From Tetraselmis striata (lineage: Eukaryota > Chlorophyta > Chlorodendrophyceae > Chlorodendrales > Chlorodendraceae), in contig VCJN01003482.1 in NCBI GenBank assembly GCA_006384855.1, forward strand, positions 58,017-122,016: a DNA stretch of 64,000 bases. The letters are read 5' to 3'. The notes beneath the pieces were generated by a model that ran no database searches, had not been told where the DNA came from, and saw nothing but the letters and a program-made list of their open reading frames with translations. The translations under genes and the position numbers were made by a program. Shown one piece after another: positions 47,501-59,036 of this stretch. Numbering within the stretch: the stretch's first letter is position 1; every line of letters begins with the position of its first letter.

Positions 47501-48507
47501 TGGGAGCATGCGCAGCCCCAAAAAGCTGGAACGCATGCAACCGTATTATGCCATTTTCTGGTCAAAAACAACATTTACTCACTGTGAGCATAAAAAGCGC
47601 ATCATTCGCGTAAAACGATGCTTTAGCGCGACATTTTGGAGGCTGCGCTGCAACCAAGGCCATTCAAGCTAACCTTCAGTGTAGTTAGTGGAGTGTGTGT
47701 GGTTTTTATTGCATGCTGGCACGCAGCGATGCGCTCGCATGCGGATTCCTCCAGGGCTAAACTGTTGTGGGGGGGGGGTGTAGATCGGAAACATCATCCC
47801 ATCCATAATTATACTAAAGTACTGGTTTGCGTACTAAAGTCTATAATAATAGAATTACGAACCATCGAGCACACCCGCCTATATACCAGGCGCGCCGTCC
47901 CAACCCAATGCAAAAGCAGGCATATCGGCCCGGGCCCAGGTCGATCCGCCAGGCGCCGCGCACCCATCACCCACACAAGAAGTTCGCGGACGGAGCGCAC
48001 GCCTTCCGCTCACGACTCGGCTCACCAGCAACTTCCGACGCCAGGTGCAAGTACAGCCCTAATCGCGCTGTGGCCTACACCGATTGGCAGGTACGATAAG
48101 CCAGCGGCAGATGAATACGCAGCGCGCGCCGTGCTGGTAGTGCGCGCTCCGCTCGGTAGGAGCAGCACCGGCATGCGAGTTCCGGGCGGCTGCTTACGCT
48201 TGCTGTTCCGGCAGGTCAGCGGAGCGTAGGCGAGAGCAGCGTCTTGTGCGAAGAAACCCGTCGCGACTATCTATCTTGGTGACCTGTGGCTGAGCTGCCT
48301 TGCACATCCCCGTGGCCAGCGACACGCTAGCAGCGCGCTGGCAAGGCTGGGGGGGGCAGCTGTGTGTGGTTGAGCCGGAGGCTCCTTACACTGCGCGGGC
48401 CTCACAGGCAGGAGCACTCACCCATCACGCGGACTTGCCCCTCTGGGCAGTGGACTGCAGAAGCACGCACTGCAACCGGAGCGCTTCGGACCTGCGGCTT
48501 GCGCACG
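44541..48507. other. About 4 kb without a supported gene
   Basis: Moderate GC with frequent stops on both strands. The 18-bp sequence TGGTGTCATGCGACCACT occurs twice near 46700-46752. The LMBR1 promoter is expected upstream of 48508. Confidence 0.4.
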
Positions 48508-51500
48508 ATGGCAGCCTCGACGCTGCACGCGAAAGCGTCCTTCGTGTTCGTCGTCGTCGTGTTCGCGTTCACAATCGTCATCTCCATCGCGGCGTGCGTC
48601 TTCTTCGTTCGACACTTCGCGAACGCCAGGAGTAAACTGCACAGCCGCATGGGGTCAATATCCCTTGTCATTGTCTACTGGGTGGTGACCTACCCCCAGG
48701 TATCTTCCCCATTCTTCACGGATTCTTTTCCTTCGCACATATACCCGCACATGAGCAGCGGCACACAACCACTTGCCCCCACTCACACACAACTCACACG
48801 ATTCCCGGCTGACGACACTCGCGCATACCCCCTGTCCATGCTCCTCCACATGTGTCTCCAGGTCTTTGTGGGGATGGACATGATGGACGTCAGCCTGTGC
48901 CCCCTGAATAATATGATATACAGCGAGACTGGCAACTCCTGCTTCCTTCCTATCGATACGATATGGCGCGTTCTGAAGGGCGCCAACCTGCTATACATTG
49001 GATTGATCGCCCCCTTTGCGGTCACCTGGCTCTACAGCCATGGCAGGTAATGTACTGGGACGGGCATGCCACCCCATCAGTGCTCGGCGGTTCCGCATGC
49101 CATCCCACTTGGCCAATACTATAACAAGCTCGCCATACATCCCTGCCGCCCAGATCATGGGGCAAGAGACTGCTGCTGTCCATGGCTATGGCGATGCTCA
49201 TGATGGGTGTCCTGGCGGCGGTGATCGTTATCCCATACGGTGCGCGCCCCCTCCCCCAACACCCACCCAACCACTCACCCCCTCATTACCGACGCGCCGC
49301 TTCATCCAAACCCTTCAGCCCCCCTCCTCGGGCTCCCGCGTGCAGTGCCTAGCCTGCGTGCGCAACGTGGCTTGAATTGCAACACGTCGGCCTCTCCAGC
49401 GTGACAGCTGCCCCCCTCCCCCCTTCCCGCTGCAGTCGCGAATGGAAGCGGAAATGGAAGCTCCTCTGGCATATTGCTGATCTCTGATTCGACGCCATGG
49501 CAGACTGAGAACGCCACCGACTCCGAATGCTTGGATGACACAACCCCTCTTCCCGAGCCAGTTCCTCAAGGTGCCAAACCAGCTGATGTGAATTTCCTGC
49601 ACTATGAGCGCTTTGAGGTATGTCAGGCACCGGTGCCACTATCCTGATGTCGACACCCACATCCATTACTGTGCTTTCGGCTGCCCAGTCTCCAGCTCAT
49701 AGCGCTGTCCTGCTTCTGGCGTGTGCGCACCCTCCAGGACTCCGTATTGAACATAAGTACAAGCTGCACCTGGGAAGGAAACCACATCGAGCTCGTGTCC
49801 AATAGCTTCACAGCCATCAACGACTTTGCGGGACACGCCATGGCGATGTTTTCTTTCCTGGGTGCGCGGGCGCTTGCTCTTGCCCCATGGTAGCAGCTCT
49901 CTATCCGAATGTGATGCCCTGACCATGCTCGTCTGCCCCCACCCCCGGCCCTCGCCCTGCTCCCCCCCCCCCCCCCCCCTGTGCGCTCGCCCCTTGACAG
50001 GCTACCCTTTGTTTTGCACATTGGCCGGTGTCGGCTTTGTGGTTCAACCATGGAAACTCATCACCAGCTTTGTGACACGGCCACGCTCGCCTATAAGCAA
50101 GTCTGACTTTATCAGGCGGGGCAAGAAGGTCATGGAGGAGGCGCAGGACATCCAGGCACCCCCCCCCTCCCCTCTTTCTGCCCCCAATGATCCATCACCA
50201 CCACAGTAAAGGAACTTGTGCTTTTCTGGACCGCAACTCCCCCCCTTGAAAGTGTCAGGAGTGCAGCCCTTGGCCTCCTTGCTGATCAACCCACACGCTC
50301 TATGCCCGCAGTTGAAAGATGCGCAGGCACAGAAGGACATCAGGGAGTCGGTAAAGCGCGTTAACATACGACTTTGGATCCGGCGACACAATCTGAATAG
50401 GTCGGGACTGCAGTTTCACCCTCCTTTGCCACGAGGCTATTGCAGCGAACGCTGCAACTTCAATGTGTTTCGTATCCTTAGCAGCAACTTTTTGGGGGGG
50501 GGGCTGTGCAGCGTGTGGGCCGTTAAGGTTGCCGGGGGGGGGGTGGGGTGGGGGGGGGTGGGGGGATTGGGGAGGGGGGGGGGGGGGGGCAGTAGCCACA
50601 TCTGCAAGACTATGTGCCCAGCCAAAGCCTCGACTCATATGTACATGGACAGCTAAAAGTCTCCATATGGCACCCTTTCCTGTGCAGGCAGCTGGCGCTT
50701 CTGGAATCCGCTGAGGAGCGCCTTTCTCAATTCTACCCCCAGGCGCGCAGTGGCAGTTGTCGCGCGCCCCGCTCAATGGCATGCGTTTGCATGCCGGGAA
50801 ATCTTTCTCTGCCTACACGACGCTTGACTGCGTATATTGCCTCACAGGGGGAGGAGCGCGACCTGGTGTGGACGCTCCAGGTGCTGAAGAACTATGCCAC
50901 ACTGGTTCACGGGATTGGCGGAGTGATCTTCTCGGTGCTGTGGATTCTCAACGTGGCGCTCTTTATCCTGCCTGCGAGGCCTATCAGCCCCTGGCTCAAC
51001 GCCGTGCTTGTGTATAACCGAGACGACAGCGTAAAGGCATATTTTCGCAACATGGCAGTGTTTTGCTTCATGGCAATGCTCCTGTCGCACCTGTTCCTGT
51101 GCACTTTCACGGGGCTGCGGACGCTACAGAACTCTCTTCGGTTCATGACGGTGAGAGAGCCAGGCTACTGTGTGCTTGCCTCTTGACAGCACCTGCACGT
51201 CCGTCCCGTCTGACAACCGAGTATACTGTCCCTCTTGCGTGCACAGGTGCACGCGATCAGGCCGCAAAGCACGGAGATGACCACCCTCTTCATTAACGCC
51301 TGGTGGCTGTCTGCAGTCAGCAGCTCGCAGATGCACATGATCGTGTACAATCTGAGCGCTGCACTGTTTGGGACTGCCGTTTTGGATCTGACCATGGAAG
51401 AGGTGAGGTTGCGGGCCGCGTTCAAGCGCGCATGTTGAACATGCTTGCAACAGCGAGAGTCGTGGGCATCCGACTGACGGCTGCTTTGTTGGTGTTACGT

Positions 51501-51697
51501 GTGCACAGACTAGCATCGTGTACAGGGAGTTTCCAGTGATGACTGTCTTTGCGAGAGTCTTTCCCATCCAGTTTGTTATCATCACAGGCATCACATTAGT
51601 CGTGAAAATTGTGTTCAGCAGCTGCAACCCTGCCAGTCACTTCATGACAAGGGTGCAGAAGTACATTGAACTCGGACTGCCAGACTGTAGATTCTGA
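48508..51697 (+). CDS. LMBR1/LIMR-family multi-pass membrane protein
   Basis: Exons 48508-48699, 48862-49046, 49154-49239, 49436-49617, 49696-49861, 50001-50155, 50312-50350, 50692-50742, 50848-51150, 51247-51402 and 51509-51697 stay in phase and give about 567 residues. About nine hydrophobic helices occur, the first being FVFVVVVFAFTIVISIAACV. The luminal loop after helix 3 is rich in NGS/NAT glycosylation sites. VGFVVQPWKLITSF followed by basic and coiled-coil sequence (RRGKKVMEEAQDIQ, LLESAEERL) matches the cytosolic mid-segment of LMBR1 proteins. Relatives are lipocalin-receptor or lysosomal cobalamin-pathway proteins; substrate and compartment are unknown here. The intervals after 50155 and 50742 lack GT donors; the 105 nt after 50742 are open in frame and may be exonic. 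Confidence 0.8.
49962..49979. repeat. Poly-C tract (18 nt) in LMBR1-family intron
   Basis: C run serving as, or lying next to, the polypyrimidine tract before the exon at 50001. Confidence 0.8.
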
Positions 51698-52477
51698 GCC
51701 AGACACCTCGGTAACTTTTAACTATCCGTGCAGCAACTCGCCTACGCAGCGATACCTCAAAGGTACAATGCGTCCCTCAGGGCGATAAATAAATGAGTCT
51801 GTCCTGCGATTTGCACTGATGACATCATCTTGAAATGTAAAAAGTTTGCCATTAGTAGCTTGTGAATCTCTGCACCATCATGGCTCGTTACAGCATCTCG
51901 TTTTACACATATCAGCAGGCGTCGCCATGGTTGAGCGTTGAGTGAGTTCAAATATACATCGCCCCGTGAAGGTATTCCTTGTTTGCCGAATGATGCAAGA
52001 GCGTTTGCCTCGTTACGTGTTCGGGGTAGGCGCAACTCTGTAGGCGCAACTCTGTAGGAAGCGAACGTATTCTAGCTGTTCAGGCATATTGCGCAGGTAG
52101 GACTGATAGAGGTATTGTATGGGCTACATGTTCTTGACCCACCAGTCTGTGCGCCAGGTTTTGGGCAACACCCTATGGTGCTTTTTTGTGAAATGCATGC
52201 AGTTTCCTCTGCATGTGTGAGTGTTAGACGTCCTATGTCCTCCCTACCACATTTCGCCACCCACTTTGCGATGCTGGCAGTAGACCGGGATTACCTCTCA
52301 TTGAGAGGCGCCTAGTTATTCATGCAACCCTTCAGCTCACTAAGAGGCCTCGCTCGCGCGGAGAGTGCATTGGAGTGCTCACCTTTGCTGCGGCTTGTCA
52401 TGGGCACATATCCACATTCGACGCCACAGATTGTCGGTCATCCAATCATGCAACCGTAGTGGTGTAGCACACCCGCC
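51698..52477. other. 3' flank of the LMBR1-family gene, no gene seen
   Basis: TGTAA near 51836 may be its poly(A) signal. No other feature is recognised. Confidence 0.4.
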
Positions 52478-52627
52478 ATCCAACATGCCTCGTTGCCTGC
52501 CCTCTCGGTAGCGCGGTGGGTCTCTTTCGGGAGAGGTCCCCGGTTCGATTAAGACCGGGTATGTCCAGGGTTTATTTGATTGATGCATTAGTCCTTCGGC
52601 GGGGATCGAATGAGGCAACGGTCTAAT
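52478..52627 (+). mobile_element. SINE, left part, split by an LTR element
   Basis: tRNA-like head (TAGCGCGGTGGG, then GGTTCGATTAAG) and body up to GAGGCAACGGTCTAAT. The body continues at 54171 with CTAATGGCTATGCCAGGCCT, so the SINE was interrupted at CTAAT. Confidence 0.8.
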
Positions 52628-52911
52628 TGTTGACATCAGTGCTGGTACACTACCCGTACTGCACATGTACAACGTAGCTAGGGTGTTCCTTAGTACGTTA
52701 GTACATATTCTCATTGATGGTCCGCACTAGCACTGCGCGCGCACATCAAGCACGGACCGCCACGCTTGCCTATTACATGCGTGCGGCGCCCCAGCGGGCG
52801 CGGTAGCTTCACTGTAACAAACCACTCTCCGCGCTTCACGCTCCCTCCCACATACCCCGGCTCGCGCCGGGACCCGCACAGGGCGGGTTGGTAGGGACGC
52901 TGCGCACAGCG
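52628..52911 (+). repeat. 5' LTR
   Basis: 284 bp, homologous to 53896-54170 and to the solo LTR at 26502-26775 (inverted). The 3' edge has diverged (GCGCACAGCG where the 3' LTR has GCGCAAAACA). Confidence 0.8.
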
Positions 52912-53876
52912 GGTTATGGGCCCTCTAATAGGGAGGATGGCCTGACGAGGACACAGCAAGTCCGTCTGGGCGGGAAGCTTGGACGTAAAACTGAGACCAC
53001 TGCAACTAGCTAGAAGCTAGGGGTCTCGACACTCAAGCAACGACTGCTTGCACGTCGCACTCGCGGCGCAATGTCGCCTCAAGTAGGATCGCGCACCTTC
53101 AGCGAAATAAGCGCACACCCGCGGAAGCTCGCTATTATGGCGCCAGCGACCGCCATATACGGGCTCGCTAGCTACCCAGACGCCAGCGACCGCTGCACAT
53201 TGCAGCTCTTGCCCGAACTCACAGTTTCTCGGCTCGGCCGATCGAAACTTAGGGCAACGCCCGTCGATCAGTCAGAAATCCGTATATATACTCTCGGACC
53301 CTAGGAGCCCCTGCACTACCACGTACGACGGCAACATGGGCAGCAACATGGGCGTCGGCTACCATGTCACGCCAGCTACCGCGCCGCTGCGCGCTGCCAT
53401 GCACACTGTTCTCAGTGTTGTGCCCGCTCGGCTCTCAACGGGAAATTAGTATGCGAAGCTCCGAGCGCAAACCAGCGCCGAGGAGAAGCGGTGAGCCGAG
53501 ACTTTAGTCCGGTCATCGACAGCCCGCGCAGTCAAACTCCATCAGAGAGGGCAAGCCTCGACCCACGCAAAGGTCAGGGCATGGCGGGCTGCCTCTCAAG
53601 GCTAGCGACTGACGCCAACAACTCTTCTACTGATTAAGCTCGGCAAACCAGCCCACCAGAGGCAGGCGGGAGCTCAACAGTTCCGGATAAGTGTCACACG
53701 ACGCAAGTCGCCTGCTTCGCTCGGCACCGTATGGGTAAAACCCACGCGGTTAGACTTCCTTGAGGGCCATCCCCGATCCACGCAGATGTCAGGACATGGC
53801 AGGCTGCCTATATCTAGGCTAGCGACTCGCGACGGCAACCGCACCCCGTGCTTGGTGCATCCCCTAGCGAGATTAA

Positions 53877-53900
53877 GGGGGGGGGGGGGGGGGGGGGGGG
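53877..53900 (+). repeat. Poly-G run at the polypurine-tract position
   Basis: 24 G after GATTAA, directly before the 3' LTR, where plus-strand DNA synthesis is primed in LTR elements. Confidence 0.75.
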
Positions 53901-54170
53901 ACATTAGTGTTGGTACACTACTGCATATGTACAATGTAGCTAGGGCATTCCTTAGCACTTTAGTACATATTATCATTGATGGTCCGCACTAGCACTGTGC
54001 GCGCGCACCAGGCCCCGCAACGCTTGCCTACATACATGCGTGCGGCGCCCCATCGGGCCTGGTCAATTCTCTATATCCAGCCACTCCCCGCGCTTCACGC
54101 TCCCTCCCACAGTCTGCGGCTCGCGCCGGGACCCGCACAAGGCGGGTTGGTTGGGACGCTGCGCAAAACA
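53896..54170 (+). repeat. 3' LTR
   Basis: 275 bp. Its first bases (expected TGTTG) appear overwritten by the adjacent G run before ACATTAGTG. Confidence 0.8.
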
Positions 54171-54218
54171 CTAATGGCTATGCCAGGCCTAGGACTGCAG
54201 TTGGCGACAACTACGACA
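54171..54218 (+). mobile_element. SINE, right part
   Basis: Continues the SINE of 52478-52627: GGCTATGCCAGGCCTAGGAC and GACTGCAGTTGGCG match the 27.4-kb copy, then homology fades before the LINE stub. Confidence 0.7.
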
Positions 54219-54234
54219 TGACTTGGGTCGTCAT

Positions 54235-54308
54235 ATTTTATATAATTACATCAGGGCTTTCACAAAAGCGCACTACAAAGAGAACTAACAGCAACTATGA
54301 AAGGTTGC
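54235..54308 (-). mobile_element. 74-bp LINE stub with 16-bp TSD
   Basis: Flanked by TGACTTGGGTCGTCAT (54219-54234 and 54309-54324). The interior shares GGGCTTTCACAAAAGCGCAC and AACTATGAAAGGTTGC with the 3' end of the LINE at 38534-40493, so it is an extremely 5'-truncated copy of that family. Confidence 0.85.
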
Positions 54309-54635
54309 TGACTTGGGTCGTCATCCTCTCGATCATCTCGTCCTTCTAGACGATGGAGTTCTGGAAATGTCTGGACAAGTCTGGCCTATGCTTAATATTC
54401 GACTTTCTCGCCAGCTCCGACTTCAGTTGTTCACCTTCAGTTTTCTCGGCCCGTAGATCTGCCCATAGAGTGGGGACGTCGCTGGGTAGGTTGATTGGCG
54501 TCGGACCTAGGACTCCTGCGTGCCGGACCCGGTGATTGTCTAGAGTGTGTCAACGTGATGCGGGGCAGCTTCCGGAGCGGGGCGGCTGAGGGAGGCTAAG
54601 TGTAAGGATGGCGGAGGGAAACAAAGTCAGGGGGG

Positions 54636-54820
54636 CGCTGCGTGTAACGCAGCGAAATTCAAAGATGCCATGCTCGGCTGTTACGGCTGCTTTTATGGCT
54701 ACTCGTGTTGTACCCAAAAGGGCGCAACAACGGGTGAACTAGTAACCCGTACCACTTAGCAGCAACGGTAGCCGGAAAGCGGGTAGGGAAGGAGGCAACC
54801 CTATAAATTAGTTGAGATCA
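54636..54820. repeat. Direct terminal repeat (3' side) of the tyrosine-recombinase element
   Basis: About 185 bp matching 57625-57817: AACGCAGCGAAA, ACGGCTGCTTTTATG, CCCAAAAGGGCGCAACAACG, TAGCAGCAACGGTAGCCGGA. Confidence 0.8.
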
Positions 54821-56133
54821 TTTCAAAATTGAGTCTGGTTTACCAGTGATGAGCGAATAACGGAGGGAGCGGTAGATTGACGAAGAAGGGGTAGTTTTAG
54901 GCCACGAAGGGGGGATCGGGAAGGGCACCGCTGCGGAGTCTTGTTGAACTTGGAAGTGACGATAGAAGGGGCGCGATGTGACCAAAGAAGAACCACGCGC
55001 CAGGTGAAGAAAGGACGTTAAGGTCGATGTATAGTCCAAAACGACGTCGGAGTTCCTGGCCCAACCGCCTTGGTGGCAAATGTGGGACGTCGGAACTCCG
55101 ATGGTGTTAGCATCGTACGCATCACCCTTGTGAAGATTGTACGAACTCCAGTAATTGCCGGAGGGAGGGGCATCCCCCCGACGACAACACCGACGAGGCC
55201 GTAGAGAGTCAATCCGACATCGTAGCGCGAGTCCAAGATTTGGACAGCTCGCTCGGGTTGACCGCCCGGAAGTAAGTCGCGGCCAAGGCAGCATGAGCCA
55301 TGGGGGCAGACTGTACGTGGTCGATGAAGTGGTGCACGAGACACGCGATGCGGGGATGCTCCGACACTGGAAGGAGTAGCACGCGTAGGTCGTCGGGGCC
55401 GCGCCTCCGGGCGCGCGGCCCTTCTCTATGTACACATGCAAGGTGACGCTGAAGGCGTCGACATGCACGTCCCGCACTCGGCAGGACACGCCAATAAGTC
55501 CCATGGCAACGAACATTAAGTTGACAGCCGAGGCCATGAGGGCTCGGAAGTCGTACCGGTACTCGGGAAGGAGAGCAAAACAATCAACTCGGTCCGCTCA
55601 ACGAACATGTAATCGACATGAGCAGGCAGCAGGACTCGCAAAGGGGTCGCCTTCATGCGGCGTTGCCTTATTATTAGCCGGCCACGACGCGCAACAGTGG
55701 GGTGCAAGTTGTCCTTAGCGATGAGGTCGATATTGTGGAGTTCGAAGAACATGTTGATTGTTGACATGTAGGGTTGTAACGACTTAGCCCCAATGTGGCC
55801 CCGCTCACCAATCGAAGCGACGTACCGGACGACAGTGGCAATAGTGGCTTTCCATCGGGCTGATGTTCTCGGAGTCGTGGCAGAACGCTTGCCGGCGTAG
55901 CTCTTGCCGGCGTAGCTCATGCTCTTGCCGGCGAAGTCGGAACGGCTCGCCGGCGTAGCTCTTGAGCGTCTCGGCGGTGAGGGAGCTGGAGAGTATGTCA
56001 GGGGCCGTTGTCCCAACTCGTCGGAGGCGAACGTTTGTTGTACACGGGATCGAAGTGAATCAGTCCATGGGGCGACAGCTTTGGGCTCGTTAATTACGTA
56101 AAGACGACGCTTGCTTGGCCGACGGAGCAACAT
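54818..56133 (-). pseudogene. Tyrosine recombinase, frameshifted
   Basis: The core-binding half is in 56133-55516 (TSARWKATIATVVRYV, LQPYMSTINMFFELH, then an arginine-rich linker and LLPAHVDYMFVE). The catalytic half is mainly in 55537-54818 (GVSCRVRDVHVD with the first Arg, LHKGDAYDANTIGVP as the HxxR-type box, GGWARNSDVVLDY with the likely nucleophile Tyr). The middle part shifts frame at least twice (HFIDHVQSAPMAHAALA is in a third frame). Confidence 0.65.
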
Positions 56134-56646
56134 GCGGCCGGTTCATTTCAGCAAAGTACTCGGCCGCGGCAGGTAGGTTGCCGGCGGTTTGTCGGTAATT
56201 GTTGAAAGGGTTTGTCAGGCATCAATACGGGTTTGCGTGGGAAAAGTCAGGTAGGAGGGCCGCCCCGCGCGCCCGTCGCGCTCGTAGCGACTGTCACGCG
56301 TGTAACGTACACACGCGAAAGATGGTCGTGGGGAACCACTTGTAACACGTAGTGTAACAACCGACGGACGCATTCGATTAGATGGTACGGGAGGCGGATT
56401 ATTGAGCCGCCATGTGCAGGTGTGCGGATGATTGAGCCGCACTCGGCTGTCGCCGTAAGAAGCACCGCACCGAGGAAGGACTAAATGAAGTCTGTAAAGG
56501 GGGGGGGGGGGGTCCGGACACAGGGCGCTCATATCCCGCCGTTGAGTTGCCAGGGATCGTTGTGCGGCGGTCACCGAAAGGTGACCTCGCAAAGCCTTAG
56601 CACCTCCGACGAAAGGCGCCCCACGCCGTCACTCGTGCTCACCTTC

Positions 56647-57621
56647 TCAACCACGCCTGCGACCGCCCCCACGTCCACGTCCACGCCCGCGTTTAGCGAG
56701 CGCCACCGCCATCCGAGCAATAGTGGTGGCTTTCGAGCTGCTGGCGACCGTTGCGTTTAAGATGCGACGCTCGTATTCCTTCATCGGGTCCCAGAAAATC
56801 GCAGAGCCCAAATGCTCAGCGGCATGCATGATGCCTAAAAGTGTTGGGCCCGCATTACGTCCAGCACACCTTGGTCACCGTGCACGCGCTTGATCTCGTT
56901 AAGCTTCCGCAGAAATGCTAGACGAAAGCGAAACGCCTTGTCAATGGCCTCGGCGTGATTCCGGGCGCGCGCGAGGTAGGGGGTGAAGTTTTGATTAGCA
57001 ACATCAGGGACGTAAGGTAGCAACTCGACGAGGGCCACGAAAGAGAAGCTATGTGGACCCCAAAGCACGTCATCCAAAGGTATTCCTCCTGAGCCGGCAG
57101 ACGCCGGTCATCTGCTTGAGGTAGTCGTTCACCATGTCACTCCGCAAGGGACATAGGCCATGCACTCGGCTGTCTGACCACTCGAACGCCCTCGTAACCA
57201 GACTCTACTCGTAGCAGTAGTTATGGCACCGCGAGGTGGTCGTCCTCGTCACTCGCGGATTTTACTCCGACACGGCCGCTGTAGGTTAGCTCTAGCAAGT
57301 CGGGACCCACTGCGGCTCCCCTATTGTCTGTCGGTTGTCCGGTGACGCGCTGCCCGGAATCAAAGCTATGTGCTTCATCTCCATTAATAACACGATCACG
57401 AGCCGTCGATTTGGCCAACGTCGATGTGAGCTTGCGTAGCAATGTAGAGTGGTCATGCATGCTTGCTTGTAGCGATTCGAGCGTCGGCTCGGCGACGGGT
57501 TTTTCTCCATCTGGAATGTTAACGCACGGGCGCACAAATGAGAATTTGACACACTACGGATATTGAGCCGGGTGTGGTCTTGAAACAACCCGTGACCTGC
57601 TTGTAACGGGTTACAAGACAA
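56647..57621 (-). pseudogene. Gag-like protein of the tyrosine-recombinase element
   Basis: Fragments in order: LESLQASMHDHSTLLRKLTS (coiled coil), VLWGPHSFSFVALVELLPYV, ARNHAEAIDKAFRFRLAFLR, HAAEHLGSAIFWDP and the basic tail KRGRGRGRGGGRRRG. Frame changes separate them. The order of coiled coil, helical core and RG-rich tail suits a nucleic-acid-binding gag; the function is inferred. Confidence 0.45.
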
Positions 57622-57624
57622 TTA

Positions 57625-57817
57625 ATCGCTACGTGAAACGCAGCGAAACCGGAAGATGGCAGGCTTAGCTATTACGGCTGCTTTTATGTCTACTCGTGTT
57701 GCACCCAAAAGGGCGCAACAACGGGTTAACTAGTAACCCGTATGTACCACTTAGCAGCAACGGTAGCCGGAAAAGCGGTTAGGAAAGGAGGAAACTCAGA
57801 TAAACTAGTTTAGATCA
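57625..57817. repeat. Direct terminal repeat (5' side) of the tyrosine-recombinase element
   Basis: Pair of 54636-54820, about 193 bp, same orientation. Confidence 0.8.
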
Positions 57818-58429
57818 ACACGAGGACGCGGGCGGCGGCGGGCGGACGAGGACGCTCGTACCATGACGTGGTGGCACGAACGGCGGCGGATCACGCGCAT
57901 CGGTTACGAGCGCGGAAGTTCAGACATAGTACCTAGGTGCCGACGATGGAATGTCTCTATACTATGCTACAAAAAAAAATCATAGTATGTCGCTGCTCTG
58001 CTCGATATTGCTATGCAATACGATGCGAAGGGGTGGGGGGGGGGGGGGGGTGGCTTTCCCTCCGCGCTGAGCGGTTTGAGGGGCGGTGCCCCTCACAACT
58101 TCCCGGTGTTGATAAGATTGTATACCCGTGAAACATTTATATATAACCATATGACTTATACCTAGCCTTCAGAGGGCTGCGCCCTATGCGCTTTGACTAG
58201 CGGACCATGTGCGTTTCAGCCGCGCCGTAAAGCAGACGGCTGGCATGTTTAGCAAAGCAGAAGCGGGTACACAGTTGTAACAAATTTCAAATTCTGTCAA
58301 ACAACGTATTATTTGAAGTCCCTCTCGTGTGTCAATTGTCAAGGGGAAAGGGAAATTCAAAACGGCAAAACTCTAGCACTGCGATGGGCATAAGGGATAG
58401 CGACTAGCAAGTAGAATATGCCAAATCGG
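57818..58429. other. Spacer, no gene; G run near 58036
   Basis: A G-rich run of about 15 nt at 58036-58050. No coding sequence recognised. Confidence 0.4.
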
Positions 58430-58900
58430 CGTCCGCCATCGGGCAGCGGCACACCATGAGCGGAGGATCCCCAGTGCGGCATGCATGGCGGCATCACCCT
58501 CCGCCTCCACGCGGTGGGCGATGGTACTCCCTAAGACCTGTCCCCGGAAGGGTGCGGTTGGATGCTGAGCGGAGTGGCCGGTTGCCGCTGATCCTCGGAT
58601 CCTGGGACGACCGGGGAGCCCCACGGGGGGCTTCTGAAATAACAATACTCGTAGTCCCGGTAACGCATGTTGGCCACGCCGGGCAGCAACCCTGTACCGG
58701 GGGCTGCTAAGAATAATTAATGTACGACCTCGGCCTTGCGTCGGCCTCTCCGAGATCCGCCTGCGGGTGGGGAGGGGGTGTGTACGACTCGGACGGGGAA
58801 GCCTACTCGCAAGGGTTGTTCGAAATAAAATCGTGTTTCCGTACTTCGGTGCAACCCACCCGGTACGGGGGGTTACAATACTCGGCACAACCTTGCACGG
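58430..58900 (+). repeat. Dispersed repeat, paired with 42230-42700
   Basis: Same-orientation homologue of the segment within the DIRS-like remnant. Here it stands outside the recombinase element. Confidence 0.7.
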
Positions 58901-59036
58901 TTACGGGCCAACAGTGCACATGGCCCATGAAGCCGCCCTCGGGCGGTGACCTCGACCGAGAGAGTGGCACGTGTCTGTCGCGCGTCGGGCGATGCAACAC
59001 TAGTGAGCGCACAAGATCGGAGAGCATACGGCCAAG

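Larger units (their letters stand above)
52628..54170 (+). mobile_element. Small non-autonomous LTR retrotransposon
   Basis: 1543 bp with two direct LTRs (52628-52911 and 53896-54170), a 24-nt poly-G polypurine tract (53877-53900) abutting the 3' LTR, and a 5-bp TSD, CTAAT (52623-52627 and 54171-54175). The 5' end is TGTTGACAT and the 3' end CAAAACA. The roughly 965-bp interior has no gag or pol frame, so it needs enzymes from another element (TRIM/LARD-like). I could not identify the primer binding site. It sits inside a SINE. Confidence 0.85.
54636..57817 (-). mobile_element. Tyrosine-recombinase element framed by direct repeats
   Basis: 3.2 kb between direct repeats 54636-54820 and 57625-57817. 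In minus-strand order it encodes a gag-like protein (57621 to 56647, with frameshifts) and a tyrosine recombinase (56133 to 54818), whose stop falls at the inner edge of the terminal repeat. No reverse transcriptase is visible between them. The recombinase is related to that of the DIRS-like remnant at 43.5-44.5 kb (shared LQPYMS). It may be a DIRS/PAT-type derivative that lost its RT or a Crypton-like DNA element with long repeats. Confidence 0.65.
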
